Counted from the stretch's first letter, positions 45,486 through 56,713 are shown. The stretch is 64,000 nucleotides of DNA from Panicum virgatum (GCF_016808335.1 NC_053153.1:18797033-18861032); one strand, 5' to 3'. Made by a program: numbers and translations. Notes: generated by a model not told the origin, from the sequence alone.

Positions 45486-46020
45486 ATCTGGCCATCCAAA
45501 GACTTTATTTTAATTAATCCAATATCTAGAAATATGGTATGGCTTCAATTATAACCACTAATCCGAACCCTAAGTGCTTGCAATAATAAAAAATACTAAT
45601 CATAGAATTAAACATACAAAAAATTTCAATGAGAAAGTTGAGAAATATTGGTTACCTGCGGTTCGGATCCAAAATCCGACAGGGCTTTGCCGGTGGAATT
45701 ACCTCCCTCACCCCTCCTCTCTCCCTCTCCCCTCTCTGGATCTCGTGGGCAGGAAATGAGGGTGCGAGGGAAGGGGCTCAGCTTTTATATTTGGGGGGGA
45801 GCCTGCCGCCCCCTGCCGGGCGGGCGGGCTGCCTGCTGCCCCTCCATCCCGCCAGGGGCCTCCGCGCAAAAAAAATTATATTTATTTACATGTAGATCCC
45901 TGCCGCCCCCTGCCGGGTGGTAGGGGTATGAAACTGTAAAATGTGAAACCGAAAATATATTTATATAAACAACTTTTTTAAAAAATATTAAAATAAAAAA
46001 GCCGCGTCTACCGCGGGCCT

Positions 46021-47628
46021 CCCCCGCCCCCGCCCGGTTTGTAATAGGAGATAAGCTGCAGGAGGAGGGGGCGTTTGCGCCACGGAGATTGTTGGCTGGT
46101 GGGCTTGGGCCTTAGCCCTCAGGAGTCGTTTCACGTATAGGCCGCATTGGCACTGCTGGGTCCAGGATTTCTATATATCTTCCGGAAGGTGGTAAGTCTA
46201 TCCATCTTCCGCTTTGAGATTGATGCTAATCATAGATGGACAGAAGTGCAGGTGCGTGCCGATGCTTTTTTGCATGAGGTACTTTGACTGAATTACAGGT
46301 GGCGCTTACCTATTGGACTATGGATATGGGTGGGTGGGGAGTTTCATACTGACTTCCACTTTAAAATATGTTCCTCACAAATATTTGATGCGTTTGAGAA
46401 ACCGATTGCTCCATGATGTTTATTACAATTAATGCAATCAAATAAGATCCAATATGAATATTTTATTTAATTTTTAAAATTCAATAATTCCAATATACCA
46501 TTTCAACATTCTTAATAATCCATTTCAACACTTTTAATTAAAATGTTGAATTAATATTTATAAAATGTTGTAGTAGATTTCTGAAAATGTTGAAAGGGTT
46601 TTAAAGTTCTGAGTGCAAAATAAAGATAACAAATCAACCTCAATGGTTATAAGGGGGAAAGGAGGGAATAAAATTGGAAAGGAAACTACTTTTTTTTGAG
46701 TCACTGGAAACGAAACCACCTGCAGACTCTCCATGTGGGCGCGCAGGTGTCCTCCAGTCTGATGGGCCTAGCCTTGGCTAGCTTTCTGGGGCGTAGCTGG
46801 GCTGTGCGATACTATAAGTTTTTATCTTGCGATAGATAGATAGGAAAGCCCCTGCTGGGTGTGCTGCAATTCTTTTACAAAGGCACTTATTTCATATTCG
46901 ATGTTTACCAAGAAATATAATGGCCAGTATAAAATAACAACTTGATATAAACAATCTCTAAAAAATAAAATTACATTGATATTTTTTACGGTTGTCCTAT
47001 TCCTACAAGTATTGTTCGCAGTCCACCTCTTGGTCGGGTTTTCAGGAATGTTTTGTTTTAACGAGCTATAAAGTCTTGATGATGGCGACCTGCCGACCTC
47101 CGTTGTTCCAGACTTCCAGTCTTGCAGCCCAAATATCTTTATCGCCAACAAGAACTTTGCCGGCAATGTGATCCTGGCCCTATTCCACGGTGCAGTAAGT
47201 CTCCAGTTCCTGCATTATTGACCGATACATGACATCATATCGAGCTTATTATTATCTAGAAACACTGACTGCGGCAGTAGTAGTTGTCTAGTTGAGGGGC
47301 CCAGTAAACCCGGATTTCTGAAACTTACCAGCATACTGATGACTGAATTCTTCATGGGTCACCCAAGGAGGGTGATGGCAAATTGTAGTGTGCTAAAAGA
47401 AAATATGGTCCATTTTATATACCACACTGAACATATAGTGCTTGGCTTGGTCTCGAAGCATGTTATCACTGACCAACCGCATGTGGATGGGATTCAACAA
47501 ATCTTCTATTTTACCTCGACGTGCTTCGATTTCTATGGTCAACACATATATATAGCGAATCACATCGATCCAAAATGGTGACCCGAAAGCAATCGTAACC
47601 ATTATACGCTTTCATTATATAAACGACG
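46021..47628. other. Unassigned, with a block repeated at 56225
   Basis: No gene is supported. The part at about 46840-47075 (CAACTTGATATAAACAATC, AGTCCACCTCTTGGTC, ACGAGCTATAAAGTCTTG) recurs in direct orientation at about 56225-56460. It is therefore part of the local duplicated DNA around the P450. Confidence 0.6.
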
Positions 47629-47634
47629 AAAGGA

Positions 47635-47847
47635 GCTGTAGCCTAGTGATTATAGGAGTCTCAGTAGCACCTCAGCTCCTGGGTTCGACTTTCTATGAGC
47701 GCGAATATTCTAGGATTTAATGGAATTGTGCATTCAATGGTAGGTGACGTTCCCATCAACAGCGAGAGGATTTGCCGGCTCAATCGGTGAGTGTGCGTGC
47801 GTTTTAAGTGTCTAAGTTGTACTGTGTAATCTAAAAAAACATTTCAA
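47635..47847 (+). mobile_element. tRNA-derived SINE
   Basis: The RNA polymerase III A box (TAGCCTAGTGA, 47639-47649) and B box (GGTTCGACTTT, 47682-47692) are about 40 bp apart. They are followed by a tRNA-unrelated body and an A-rich end (CTAAAAAAACATTTC). A short direct repeat AAAGGA flanks it (47629-47634, 47848-47853). The layout is typical of grass SINEs. It lies about 370 bp upstream of the P450 start. Confidence 0.7.
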
Positions 47848-48213
47848 AAAGGAAATATATTGTTAAGAGTTAGTTGAGACTCACATGTCATGCCATCGTG
47901 CACGGACCAAAACACAATAGTTTTGCTAAGTTGATTGTATAAAAGAAAAACCATTCGAAGAGCCGCCCAAAAAAGAAATACACAACACATCAATCATTGG
48001 AAATAAAATGTCAACTTGTCTTGCACCACCTTACGCATGCTCTGGCTTAAGCTACTACTCCTACTGTACTGCTAATATAATTTACTTGTGCAACTTGCAA
48101 ACCATTGACTTGATCGTCTATCACACATATCATCGTTGATCACCCATAAATGAAACTCATTAAAATCATTCTGCAGCTAGCGCACTCACAAACACAGACC
48201 CAAATCGATCGAA

Positions 48214-49812
48214 ATGCCCCTCTCCCTGACCTCATGGCTTTACGACCTTGCCTTCCTGATCCTCCTGCCTCTGCTCCTCCTACCCCTCATCTACCTGCTG
48301 TACCAGCGCCGCCATGATCCCTGCAAGAAGCAGCCTCGCGGAGATGATGACCTCAAGGCCTACCCACTCCTCGGGAGGCTCCCACACCTGGTCAGGAACC
48401 AGCACCGCTTAGCCGAATGGTCGGTCGGCGTCGTGAAGCGAAGCCCGACGCATACCGCGTCCTTCAAAGCCGCCGGCCTGCCCGGCGTCGTCATCACCGC
48501 CAACCAGGAGAATCTCGAGCACGTAGCCAAGACAAGCTTCGCCAACTACCCCAAGGGCGACTACATGCTATCCATGATCAGGGACCTGCTCGGCCACGGC
48601 CTCTTCAACTCCGACGGCGACCAGTGGCTGTGGCAGCGCAAGGCCGCCAGCTACGAGTTCAGCAAGCGCTCGCTGAGGAAGTTCATCGCCGACACCGTCC
48701 GGTCCGAGGTCGTCGACCGGCTTCTACCGCTGCTGGAGCAGGCCGCGCGCCATGGGCGCACTCTGGACATGCAGCGCGTCTTCGAGTCCTTCGCCTTCGA
48801 CAACATCTGCCACGTGGCCTTCGGCGAGGACCCGGCGTGCCTCGCCGAGGAGGGCACGGCCACGCCGCCGCAGGCCTCGGAGTTCATGCGCGCCTTTGAC
48901 GACGTCCAGAACGCCATGGTGGCCCGTTTCCGGCCGCCGGAGAGCTTGCTGTGGCGTCTGAAGCGGATGCTCGACATAGGGTCCGAGAGGCAGGTCCGCC
49001 AGGCGCTCGACATCGTCCACGGCTACGCCGACATGATCGTCCGAAGGTGCAGGGAGAGAGGAGAGAGCAGGGACGACTTCCTAGCGCACTTAGTTGCCGC
49101 TCGCGGGGATCTCAGCAAAGAGAGCCTCCGGGACGTGGTCACCAACTTCCTCCTTGCTGGGCGCGACACGACGTCCTCCGCGCTGACATGGTTCTTCTGG
49201 CTGGTCTCCGGCCGGCCTGACGTCGAGGACAAGATCGTGCGTGAGGTCCGCACACTGCTGCGCGGATCACCAAGATCGTCCTCAAGCCATGGCGGCGGCA
49301 CGGGCACGACGACGACGACGACGTTCGGCTTGGACGAGCTCCGGGAAATGCACTACATCCACGCCGCCATCACCGAGTCGATGCGGCTGTACCCACCGGT
49401 GGCCATGGGCATGCACTCCAGCAAGCGGGATGACCACCTGCCGGATGGCACGTTCGTCGGGAAAGGGTGGCTGGTGAACCACTCCATGTACGCCATGGCA
49501 CGGCTGGAGAGCTTATGGGGCAAGGATTGTGAGGAGTTCAGGCCGGAGAGGTGGCTCCGGGAAGACGACACGTTCCAGCCAGAGAGCCCGTCGAAGTACC
49601 CCGTGTTTCATGTGGGGCCAAGGATGTGCCTCGGCAAGGAGATGGCCTACATCCAGATGAAGTCTATCGTGTCCTGCGTGTTCCAGAGGTTCAGCTTCCA
49701 GTTCCTTGGCGGTGAGGAGCGCCCTAGGCTAGACTTATCCTTCACGCTGCGGATGAAAGGCGGTTTGCCGATGCAAGTGACCAAGCGGCCGGGAGAAGCT
49801 GCTCTAGGCTAG
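48214..49812 (+). CDS. Cytochrome P450, CYP94-like
   Basis: A single-exon, 532-residue P450. An N-terminal membrane anchor (residues about 7-30) and a basic/Pro-poor linker place it on the ER surface. The I-helix oxygen-binding motif AGRDTT is at residues 315-320, ExxR is E388-S-M-R391, and the heme motif FHVGPRMCLG has the ligand Cys472. HGLFNSDGDQWLWQRKAASYEF and the lack of introns are characteristic of the CYP94/CYP86 clan. CYP94 members hydroxylate the omega end of fatty acids or oxidise jasmonoyl-isoleucine. Which one applies here cannot be told from the sequence. A Gly/Thr-rich loop (about residues 355-370) before FGLDEL is probably tolerated. All key residues are present, so it is likely functional. 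Start ATG follows CGATCGAA with no in-frame ATG upstream. Confidence 0.93.
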   Translation: MPLSLTSWLYDLAFLILLPLLLLPLIYLLYQRRHDPCKKQPRGDDDLKAYPLLGRLPHLVRNQHRLAEWSVGVVKRSPTHTASFKAAGLPGVVITANQENLEHVAKTSFANYPKGDYMLSMIRDLLGHGLFNSDGDQWLWQRKAASYEFSKRSLRKFIADTVRSEVVDRLLPLLEQAARHGRTLDMQRVFESFAFDNICHVAFGEDPACLAEEGTATPPQASEFMRAFDDVQNAMVARFRPPESLLWRLKRMLDIGSERQVRQALDIVHGYADMIVRRCRERGESRDDFLAHLVAARGDLSKESLRDVVTNFLLAGRDTTSSALTWFFWLVSGRPDVEDKIVREVRTLLRGSPRSSSSHGGGTGTTTTTTFGLDELREMHYIHAAITESMRLYPPVAMGMHSSKRDDHLPDGTFVGKGWLVNHSMYAMARLESLWGKDCEEFRPERWLREDDTFQPESPSKYPVFHVGPRMCLGKEMAYIQMKSIVSCVFQRFSFQFLGGEERPRLDLSFTLRMKGGLPMQVTKRPGEAALG

Positions 49813-49860
49813 CATAAAGGAAGGAGGGAGTATCAATTGTTGTTGTGAGTCACTCACTCC

Positions 49861-50057
49861 CAGGGGCGAATCCAGCAGCAAGTCAAGAGGGGGCTCACTC
49901 TCCATTCTCTTTTTCTTTCTCCCCTTCTCTTCGTCTTCCTCCGCGTTTCTTCTTCATTCTTTGGTCCCAAAAATGGAGGGGGCTTAGGGGGTATCCATAG
50001 ATCTTGGGAAGGTAGCGGGTTTGATCCCCCCTAGCCCCCGATGCAGATCCGCCCCTG
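49861..50057. mobile_element. Short TIR element, GGGGCGGATCCAGC family, 197 bp
   Basis: The inverted ends are CAGGGGCGAATCCAGCAG and ATGCAGATCCGCCCCTG. The direct repeat ACTCC lies on both sides (49856-49860, 50058-50062). It starts about 50 bp after the P450 stop, so it lies within or near the 3'-UTR. Related copies are at 57061 and 15815. Confidence 0.75.
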
Positions 50058-50062
50058 ACTCC

Positions 50063-51793
50063 ATCTCAAATTGCTGGTCGTTAACTTTTCCAGATATATA
50101 GATTTTGCTATGCATCTCGATATATGCTATGTCTAAATACATAATAAAATCTATATATCTATGGAAGATACCTGCTTGAAGTAGTAGTCGCCGGTGCGGA
50201 GGAAGCATAACACATTTTTCCTTGGCAATTGAGGAATACAAGCTTTTTTAGTGGTTTGCACATAATTGACACTTTGTACATACATATGCAAAGAAGAAGC
50301 AGGTGTATTTCAAGTAGGGATGCAAGTTAGATAATTTTTGGATCATTGAGTCGACCTAAAAAAGTTGATAAAATGAACTAGAATGACATTACGCGTAAAT
50401 AATTTGAGAGGAGAAATGAACTAGAGTGGCATGCTATCGTAATTAATCAGCTAACCAAAAACAGCAATGGTACCCATTTCCATTCTTACTTCAAGTCAAC
50501 GCCGGGCCACTGGTAAGCGAATCAACCAACCATGTTATCTCTGACCAAATGCATGTGGATGGTAATCTTCTTTTCCACATAAAAGTTCTCTTGAGGTCAA
50601 TGCACTCGGTACGCCTGTGTGAATATTAAAGTCAAGCGTGATATATAATCTCAATTATTCAGCACTCACTCTCTTCATCATCTCAATTAAGTAAAACAAA
50701 ATTAAAAGAAACATCATGTCTTGACTCTTGACCAGCCACCAGAACCCACATATACAACTTGCTTCAATTCGTTTATAGTAGCTTGGAGTTCGTGTCGTGC
50801 TTAAACTGCAAATCTGTAGAGTTCAGTTACAACCCTTTGCTGCGTGCTTTGGTTTATGTCGTCACATTCAAACTGTTTCAGTAAATCAGATCCAAACAAG
50901 TGACCCAAAAGCAGTCGATATGCGCCTCTATCTCTATCTCTACTATTTCTAAAGCAAGCAATAATTCCAGTGTCCCGAATTTTAATTGGAACCTGGACAA
51001 ATCAATCGGAATCCTAATCAGAACCCGAACATTACCAATCCGAATCCCCGTCGAAACTTGGACAATCAATACCTCGCACGGTCACGACATGGCTTTTACA
51101 CATGGTGAAATAGCAAAAAAAAATTGGTGCTCTCATGTAGATCTGGGTTACTCGTAGCAACGACGAACAATGTACTAGTTACATGTAAATGGGCCAAGTC
51201 GTATCCTATACTAAGAAAATAACAAAACATTCAACAGTTAAGATGACATATAGGTAAATATGGACATATATATACTAATTAACCAGAGGGAACGGAGCTT
51301 ACCGCAGCCGTGGAGAGCTCAGAGGAAATGCTGCGGTTGCCTGGGCCGCCGGAGCGCACCTCGAGGACGGAGGCGCCGGCCGGGCCGGCGGGGCGTCGCG
51401 CCGGGTGTGCGCTCGCTGCCGGCGGGATCCTCGACCGAAGCAGGGCTAGGCTCACGCTGGCATCGCCCCTTCCGAAACCCTAGACTGCCGCCGCCAAATG
51501 AAGAGGAGGAAAGTGCAGCAAGAAGCCGCGGCGTCCCCTGGAGGTGGGGCACGGGTCTTGACCTGTGGGCCCACGAGGGAGAGGCGGTGGAGCACGGCGG
51601 GCCCGAGGCGCAGTGAGAGGCGGTGGAGCACGGTGGGTCGCGCCGTGGGAAAACACGGCGGTGCCAGGGAAAACACGGCCCGCATCGGGCGTCCACTCCA
51701 GTCACGGCACGTGGCGTCCCAGGAGTAAAGGAGCGCTGAGGGAGCTCCCTCTCCACGGTGTATAGGAGTTAGAGTATTCGGTGGCGCGGGGGC
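50063..51793. other. P450 3' flank and GC-rich block, no gene supported
   Basis: AT-rich DNA to about 51290, then a GC-rich block (51300-51760) with overlapping open frames on both strands. The block has Arg/Pro/Ser-rich composition and no recognised domain. CATATAGGTAAATATGGAC near 51250 resembles CACATAAATATGGACATA near 55785, another sign of duplication around the P450. Confidence 0.5.
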
Positions 51794-51956
51794 ATTCTGG
51801 AAATTATGTAGCCAAGTTTGGGGAGTATAAATAATATCCCTCCTTTTTCACTCTACCGTAATGTTTTTTTGGCGAGTATAACATATATTTATACGTTCCC
51901 ACTTTGTTGTGCTAGCTCTCTATTTCACTTTGTTCTTGGGATTGATTAGTTCGAAC

Positions 51957-52251
51957 TTGATCTGATCATCTATCGGGTCGGGTCGGGTTCGGATCGGGTC
52001 ACTTTCAGTTTCGGGTCAAAAATGTTGGCCCATTCCTATCCCATGACATGGTCAGGTCGGGTCGGATTTGAGTTGGGTCGGGTTGGCCCATAATTTTGTG
52101 TGTAATTTTCGGGTTGGATCGGATTTTTTTGAGTTTCGAGTAAAATATTTCGGCCCGTATCCGACCCGTCACTTGGTCGGATTGAATCGGGTTGGGTTTT
52201 CTTCGGACGGGTCGGGTCAAGTTTATCAGGTCGGGTGACTCATGATAAGTC
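51957..52251. mobile_element. Insertion rich in GGGTCGGGT, copy 1 only
   Basis: Absent at the matching place in copy 2 near 56880. It is bordered by near-identical TAGTTCGAAC (51947-51956) and TAGTTCTGAAC (52252-52262), a probable 9-10-bp target duplication. Filled with GGGTCGGGT-type units on one strand. The duplication length suggests a Mutator-type non-autonomous element. No clear terminal repeats. Confidence 0.6.
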
Positions 52252-52599
52252 TAGTTCTGAACCCAACAAGAAGTTTCCCGGCCGTATTCTCGATATTGCC
52301 TTTTTTTAATTTTTCTTTTGAAAAGCTCCCTTTTTTAACAAGAGGAAAATTCACGAGGTGCAGGTTGCCCAAACAAGCAGCACGGCACGGCCAAATGCCC
52401 GCTCGTAGACGGCTGAGGACCGGACCTGATCTTTTTCTTGGGCTTGTCCACAATGACTCGAGCAAGCAGAGCACCTCCGATGGCCACAAGAACATTCAGG
52501 AATCGACGCAGAGCCTGACAACCGGGACTGGCCCATGATTCGCTGCTGCTGCGGCACACAATCTCCTGCTGCTCTTCGTACCGGTGGAATTTCGCTTCC

Positions 52600-52780
52600 T
52601 CCGTGCTAGCCTTCCCTTCAAAATTTCAAAACTTTACAAGATTTCTCGTCACATCGAATTTTTGAACACATATATAAAATATTAAATGTAACTAAATAAA
52701 ATAACTAATTACACAGTTTGTCTATAAATACAACCGAAAGGGCTAATTCTTTTTACGCATCTAAACAAGGGCTAGAGCTA
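52600..52780. mobile_element. Degenerate Tourist-like MITE fragment
   Basis: Contains CCTTCAAAATTTCAAAACTTTACAAG, CACATCGAATTTTTGAACAC in part and ends ATCTAAACAAGGGC. These match the interior and right end of the family seen at 57825. The middle is shortened. Confidence 0.5.
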
Positions 52781-53294
52781 GCTAGCACTACCACGAACAG
52801 GACATTAATTCCAGTGTAGTGTAGTACAAAGATAGGCCACGACTCGAACAAAGGCAAAAGAAAAATTGTAAAAAGGAAAAAAAATAAAAGATAAACACGT
52901 TTACAAATTACAACCCCTACAGGCTAGGAGCCCAGCTCTAGGTGAGCGCATAGCAGAATACCTAAGCTAGCGGCTGCGGCCTATCGGACCCGTCCATGGC
53001 GGTGCCGCTGCCAATGCCAAGGGCGTGGCCACCCACTGACCCACCCAATCGCCCGCTCGATTCGATCGGGATGATGATGCCATCATCCAGATTGGCCCCT
53101 GGCGACCGCCGGCACAAGTCACCGCGCGTGCCGCCCCGGCGGCGCACGTCTCGTTTGCGGCGGCGGCGCTGACGCGCGGCAGGTCGTCCCGTCGGCCCTG
53201 GGAGGGCGCGCGCGGCCGCGCCGGGTGCCGAACGTGTCGCCCGCGCGGCTGCGGGCCGCTGGCGCACAAGCAGGAGAACGGCTACCGTCGACGC

Positions 53295-53836
53295 TAGGGT
53301 TTTTTTTTCCCGACCGGTCCGGTGATATCGCCGTCCTCCGGTAGCGGTTTACCGGACTGGTTTGACCGGTTACCGGTGGAAACCGGTTGAATTCAAATCC
53401 AAATTCAAGTAAATTCAAAAGCTCCCGGACAACCGGTTCCAACCGGTTTACCGGCCGGTTTGACCGGTTTATCGGTCGGTTTGACCAGTTTGAATTCAAA
53501 TTCAAATTTAAAAGCTCCTGTGCAACCGGTTTACCAGCCGGTTTTACCGGTTTACCGACCGGTTTTACCGGTTTACCGGCCGGTTTGACCGGTGGGTCTT
53601 AATGGGCCGGCCTATTTTTTTCTTTTTTTTTTATTTAACTTTAAATCCCCGCAAACTATACTAAATGAACGAATTTTTGAGAAATTTTGACACCATTAAA
53701 TTCATCGCACCTTGAAATATTTTTAGGAATTTTTTGAAAATTTTTCATTTTTTGAATTTAAATTTAAATTTTAAATTTTGGCCGGTTGGGTACCGGCCGA
53801 AACCGGAACCGGCCCGGACCGGTTTGGTTAACCCTG
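53295..53836. mobile_element. hAT-like non-autonomous element with CCGGTTT repeats, copy 1 only
   Basis: Missing in copy 2, where GTCGACGC is followed directly by ACGCAAGCACG. The flanks GTCGACGC (53287-53294) and GTCCACGC (53837-53844) are an 8-bp duplication with one change. The ends are TAGGGTTTTTT and GGTTAACCCTG, inverted as (C/T)AGGGTT. The interior is made of ACCGGTTTACCGGCCGGTTT-type units alternating with TTGAATTCAAATTCAAA. Confidence 0.8.
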
Positions 53837-54151
53837 GTCCACGCATGCAAGCACGCGAGAGGTCGTTTCAGTTCGTGTGGGTTACGCGCGTCACCGCCGG
53901 CACCAGCGCAGCCAGCCTCTCGTCGACCGTCGCCGTGTCCGTGCGCGACCTGCCTTGGATTCTGCCGTGCCGTGTGCCGGCCACGCACCCGTTCGAGCTG
54001 TAACGTACCTGTGGGGGCCGGCAGGGTGGCACGAAGCGACGACCCGGCCGTTTTCGTTTTGCCCAGTACCAGCAAAGCTCTGCCCCCTTCCTCCAGCAGT
54101 GAGCCTGACGAGCGCCGCGCCTCTGATCGTTCGTTCACGCGCCGATCCCCT

Positions 54152-55018
54152 AACGTTGTGGCAGCCACGTTCTTCCCCGGCGGCGGCGGGAGCAGGACGC
54201 GGCGGCAGGGCCTCCTCGTCCTCGGCGGCGTAGGGCAAAGCCGCCCTCCTGGACCGCGGACGACCACCCGCGCGCCGCGTCGTCTTCGATCCCCCGCTGG
54301 GCCAGTCCCACGTCGCGGCCCTGGTTCGCCACGATGGTGATGGAGCCGTCGATCGCTGCGGCGAAGGCGCTCGCGCGCAGGAGCGGTGTCCCGTGGCCGG
54401 CCATCCTTCTTCGGCGCGGCTGCCGGGGACGGGATCGGGGCCGGAGATGCCGCGATCGCAGAGAGAGAGGGAGACGCGAGCGGCTGAGCCGGAGCCCTGA
54501 GCGGCGGCGGTTGGCGAGGAGGCTGGAGGCGGGAGGCAGCGCGGTTGGAACCTTGGAGGAAGGGGATCCAACATTCCAACTAAATAGGGGCCCACTCTCA
54601 AATCGGACTCGGAACTCAAGTTGGGCCTTCGGAATCGGCGATTCGAGAGCGTAACAACTTGGGCCTTCGGAATCGGACTCGGAACTCAACATTCGCTTTG
54701 GTTTCGTTAAGCCAGTGGGGAGGCGCATTCCAGAATTTCTGCCTTTTGCTTGTCGTGCCTCTTAGCCGTGGCCTCCGCCGCCGGCTCCGCCCGTGCCGCG
54801 CTGCCAATGCGTCCGCGTTGTTGTTCTCCACAGTGGCATCTTTCCTCTTCAGTCCTCATGCTCGTCATGGAAGGAGACCATCGCGCTGTCCTCAGTCCAG
54901 GCGCCACGGCTCCGCTGCGGGAGCCTGGGACTGCTGCTTCGACAGGAGAGTGGGGAAGCAGCTGTTCGGACGAGCGGCGCGTGGACGGGTGCGGACGGCG
55001 GCGTGAGGCTAGCTACTG
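54152..55018. other. GC-rich region, no gene supported
   Basis: Overlapping frames on both strands have biased Arg/Ala/Pro/Ser composition and no recognised domain. At 54598-54700 there is a short tandem direct repeat of CGGACTCGGAACTCAA and TTGGGCCTTCGGAATCGG units. It might be a captured gene fragment, but I cannot show that. Confidence 0.45.
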
Positions 55019-55278
55019 CTCCCTCCGTTCCAAATTATAAATTATTTTAAGAATTTTGGAAAGTCAAACTATATCAAAGTTTGATTAAAATTATAAAGAA
55101 AAACTCAAAAAATTATGACATTAAATAGGTGTACAATGAAAATATAGCTAACAAAGAATCTATTAATACTTAATTGGTATCATAAATATTAATATCTTGT
55201 TATATAAATTTGGTTAAACTCGAAAAACTTTAACTCTCCAAATTTCTTAAAATGACTTATAATTTGGAACAAAGGGAG
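55019..55278. mobile_element. Stowaway MITE, 260 bp
   Basis: The termini CTCCCTCCGTTCCAAATTAT and ATAATTTGGAACAAAGGGAG are the Stowaway (Tc1/mariner) signature. TA follows on the right. On the left TA is three bases further out, so the left edge is slightly altered. Confidence 0.8.
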
Positions 55279-55865
55279 TAGTAGCGACGAAGCATAGCGT
55301 GAGGAGATGGACGGTGGCAGGCTCCGGAGAGGCACGGTAAACGACGGTGGATCTCAGCCACCGTATATTTTCAAGCCGACGGAACAGGTAGCTCAGGAAT
55401 AAGTTATTCGTCGCCTATCGTCTTATCTTCTGAGCGCACGACACCTCCGTAATCATGATGTTCTTACGGGAAAGCCACTCGCCCCCTCGGGCTCTGCACT
55501 GAGCCAGACGGCTGGGCGCCATAACTAACTAGTTGAAGATCTTTTTACCAAGCAGGTGTTTTCGAGGGGAAGGAAACGTCCTTCCACGGCTTCATGTGCC
55601 GGGTCAGGCCCGGTCCGCTCCATGTGGGTGCCCACCTCCGTGGGCGGTTGCTCAGGGCGAGGGGCCACAATCGCGCTCGGCTGATGTTGCCGGCTGACGC
55701 AGCTGGTGGGTCCCTACCTCCTTAATCGCGCATGAAACTGAAGTTATGGGGACTCCGTTCCCATTACGCTGACAATGACAAACACATAAATATGGACATA
55801 TATACTAATTAACCAACCATATGCGGTGGTCACTGCTCACCAATATATATATATATATATACTAG
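55279..55865. other. No supported gene; ends in a (TA)n tract
   Basis: Mixed sequence without a convincing frame. CACATAAATATGGACATATA near 55785 resembles DNA near 51250. A (TA)n run occupies about 55843-55862. Confidence 0.5.
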
Positions 55866-56200
55866 GGTCTTGTTTAGTTGCCTCGTGTAAAGTTTTTGAA
55901 AAGGCATCTTTCTATATTTGAAGTACTAAACATAGACTAATCACAAAATAAATTATAGAACTCGTCTGTAAATCGCGAGACGAATATAATGAGCCTAATT
56001 AATCTGTCATTGAGGTTGTTTACTGTAGCATTACTGTAGCAATTTACCATCTAATTACGGTCTAATTAGGTTCATTAGATTTGTCTCGCGATTTACAGGC
56101 AAACTGTGCAATGCATTTTTTTATTTCGTCTAGATTTAAGTCTCCATGCAGGTGCCGGATTTTTTTTTTGGAATTTTGAATTTTGCAACTAAACAAGGGG
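55866..56200. mobile_element. Tourist-like MITE, 335 bp
   Basis: The ends GGTCTTGTTTAGTTG and CAACTAAACAAGGGG are inverted, with TAG on both sides (55863-55865, 56201-56203). The interior is the family palindrome (AAATCGCGAGACGAATATAATGAGCC ... ATTAGATTTGTCTCGCGATTTACAG, in part). Confidence 0.75.
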
Positions 56201-56224
56201 TAGGTATCCTCGCATTGGCACTAC

Positions 56225-56460
56225 TGGCTGTGCTGTATTTTTTTTGCAAAGACTTTTTTTTCATATCTGATATTTTCTAAGAAATATAGTAGCCAGTACA
56301 AAATGGCAACTTGATATAAACGATCTCTAAAGAATAAAATTACATTGAGGATTTTTATGGCTGTCCTCTTCCTACAATTGTTCGTAGTCCACCTCTTGGT
56401 CTGTTTTTTAGAATGTTTTTAATTTTTTTTTAAGAACGAGCTATAAAGTCTTGTCTGGCG
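56225..56460 (+). repeat. Copy of the 46840-47075 block
   Basis: Shares CAACTTGATATAAACGATCTC, ATAAAATTACATTGA, AGTCCACCTCTTGGTC and CGAGCTATAAAGTCTTG with 46840-47075, in the same orientation. In this copy the block is close to the segmental duplication and there is no P450 between them. Confidence 0.75.
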
Positions 56461-56599
56461 CAACTTGGTACAGAAGTTGAACGAGCGCAGCCATGCTGTT
56501 TTTGTACCCTACATGCTCCTCTGACATCCGAGCCCATGGGTCAGATGGGCCGGACCGAACTGTACACTCCAAGCTGTAAAAAGACTCTCTGGATAGAAA

Positions 56600-56713
56600 T
56601 ATTTGGGGAAAAAATCTATATCACTCCCTCAACTATAGAGAGTATACTACATAATTCCCCAACCTATAAAACGGTCTATATCACTTCCTGAACTTTCAAA
56701 ACCGGTCAAATTA
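56600..56713. mobile_element. Fragment of a foldback element
   Basis: Holds 'tcaactata', 'ctataaaacggtctatatcac', 'ctgaactttcaaaaccgg' phrases like the arms of the MULE-type MITE at 59830, but only one arm is present. No boundaries. Confidence 0.35.

Larger units (their letters stand above)
41950..46020 (-). mobile_element. Mutator-like element (MULE) with long terminal inverted repeats
   Basis: About 4.1 kb. The two ends (about 41950-42136 and 45795-46020) are inverted copies. They share CGGCTTTTTTATTTTTATATTT, an AT segment, TTTCACATTTTACAG, CTACCGCCCGGCAGGGGGCGG, ACATGTAAATAAA and GGCCTCCGGCGGGAGCCTGCC-type blocks. The transposase gene lies between them on the minus strand. The exact ends and the expected 9-bp target duplication could not be fixed by eye. 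Transposase stops show the copy is inactive. Confidence 0.82.
51794..54151 (+). repeat. Segmental duplication, copy 1
   Basis: Matches 56714-58735 in the same orientation, about 4.9 kb away. Anchors include GAGTATAAATAATA, TTACGTTCCC or TATACGTTCCC, CACAATGACTCGAGCAAGC, the GC-rich block GGGCGTGGCCACCCAC and CGAACGTGTCGCCCGCGCGG. The copy ends at CGCCGATCCCC. It has two insertions missing from copy 2 (51957-52251 and 53295-53836). GC-rich frames in the block (about 52970-53290) encode no recognised protein. Confidence 0.9.

Noticed and set aside
47639..47692. A functional tRNA gene
   Set aside because: The A and B boxes are present, but no cloverleaf can be folded from the surrounding sequence. 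The longer body and A-rich end fit a SINE.
51319..51756. 145-codon minus-strand ORF as a gene
   Set aside because: Arg/Pro/Ser-biased translation of a GC-rich block, with competing frames on both strands.
53764..54728. Long minus-strand ORFs of 192 to 271 codons
   Set aside because: Several frames are open at once in GC-rich DNA with Arg/Pro/Ala bias. One runs through an inserted transposon.
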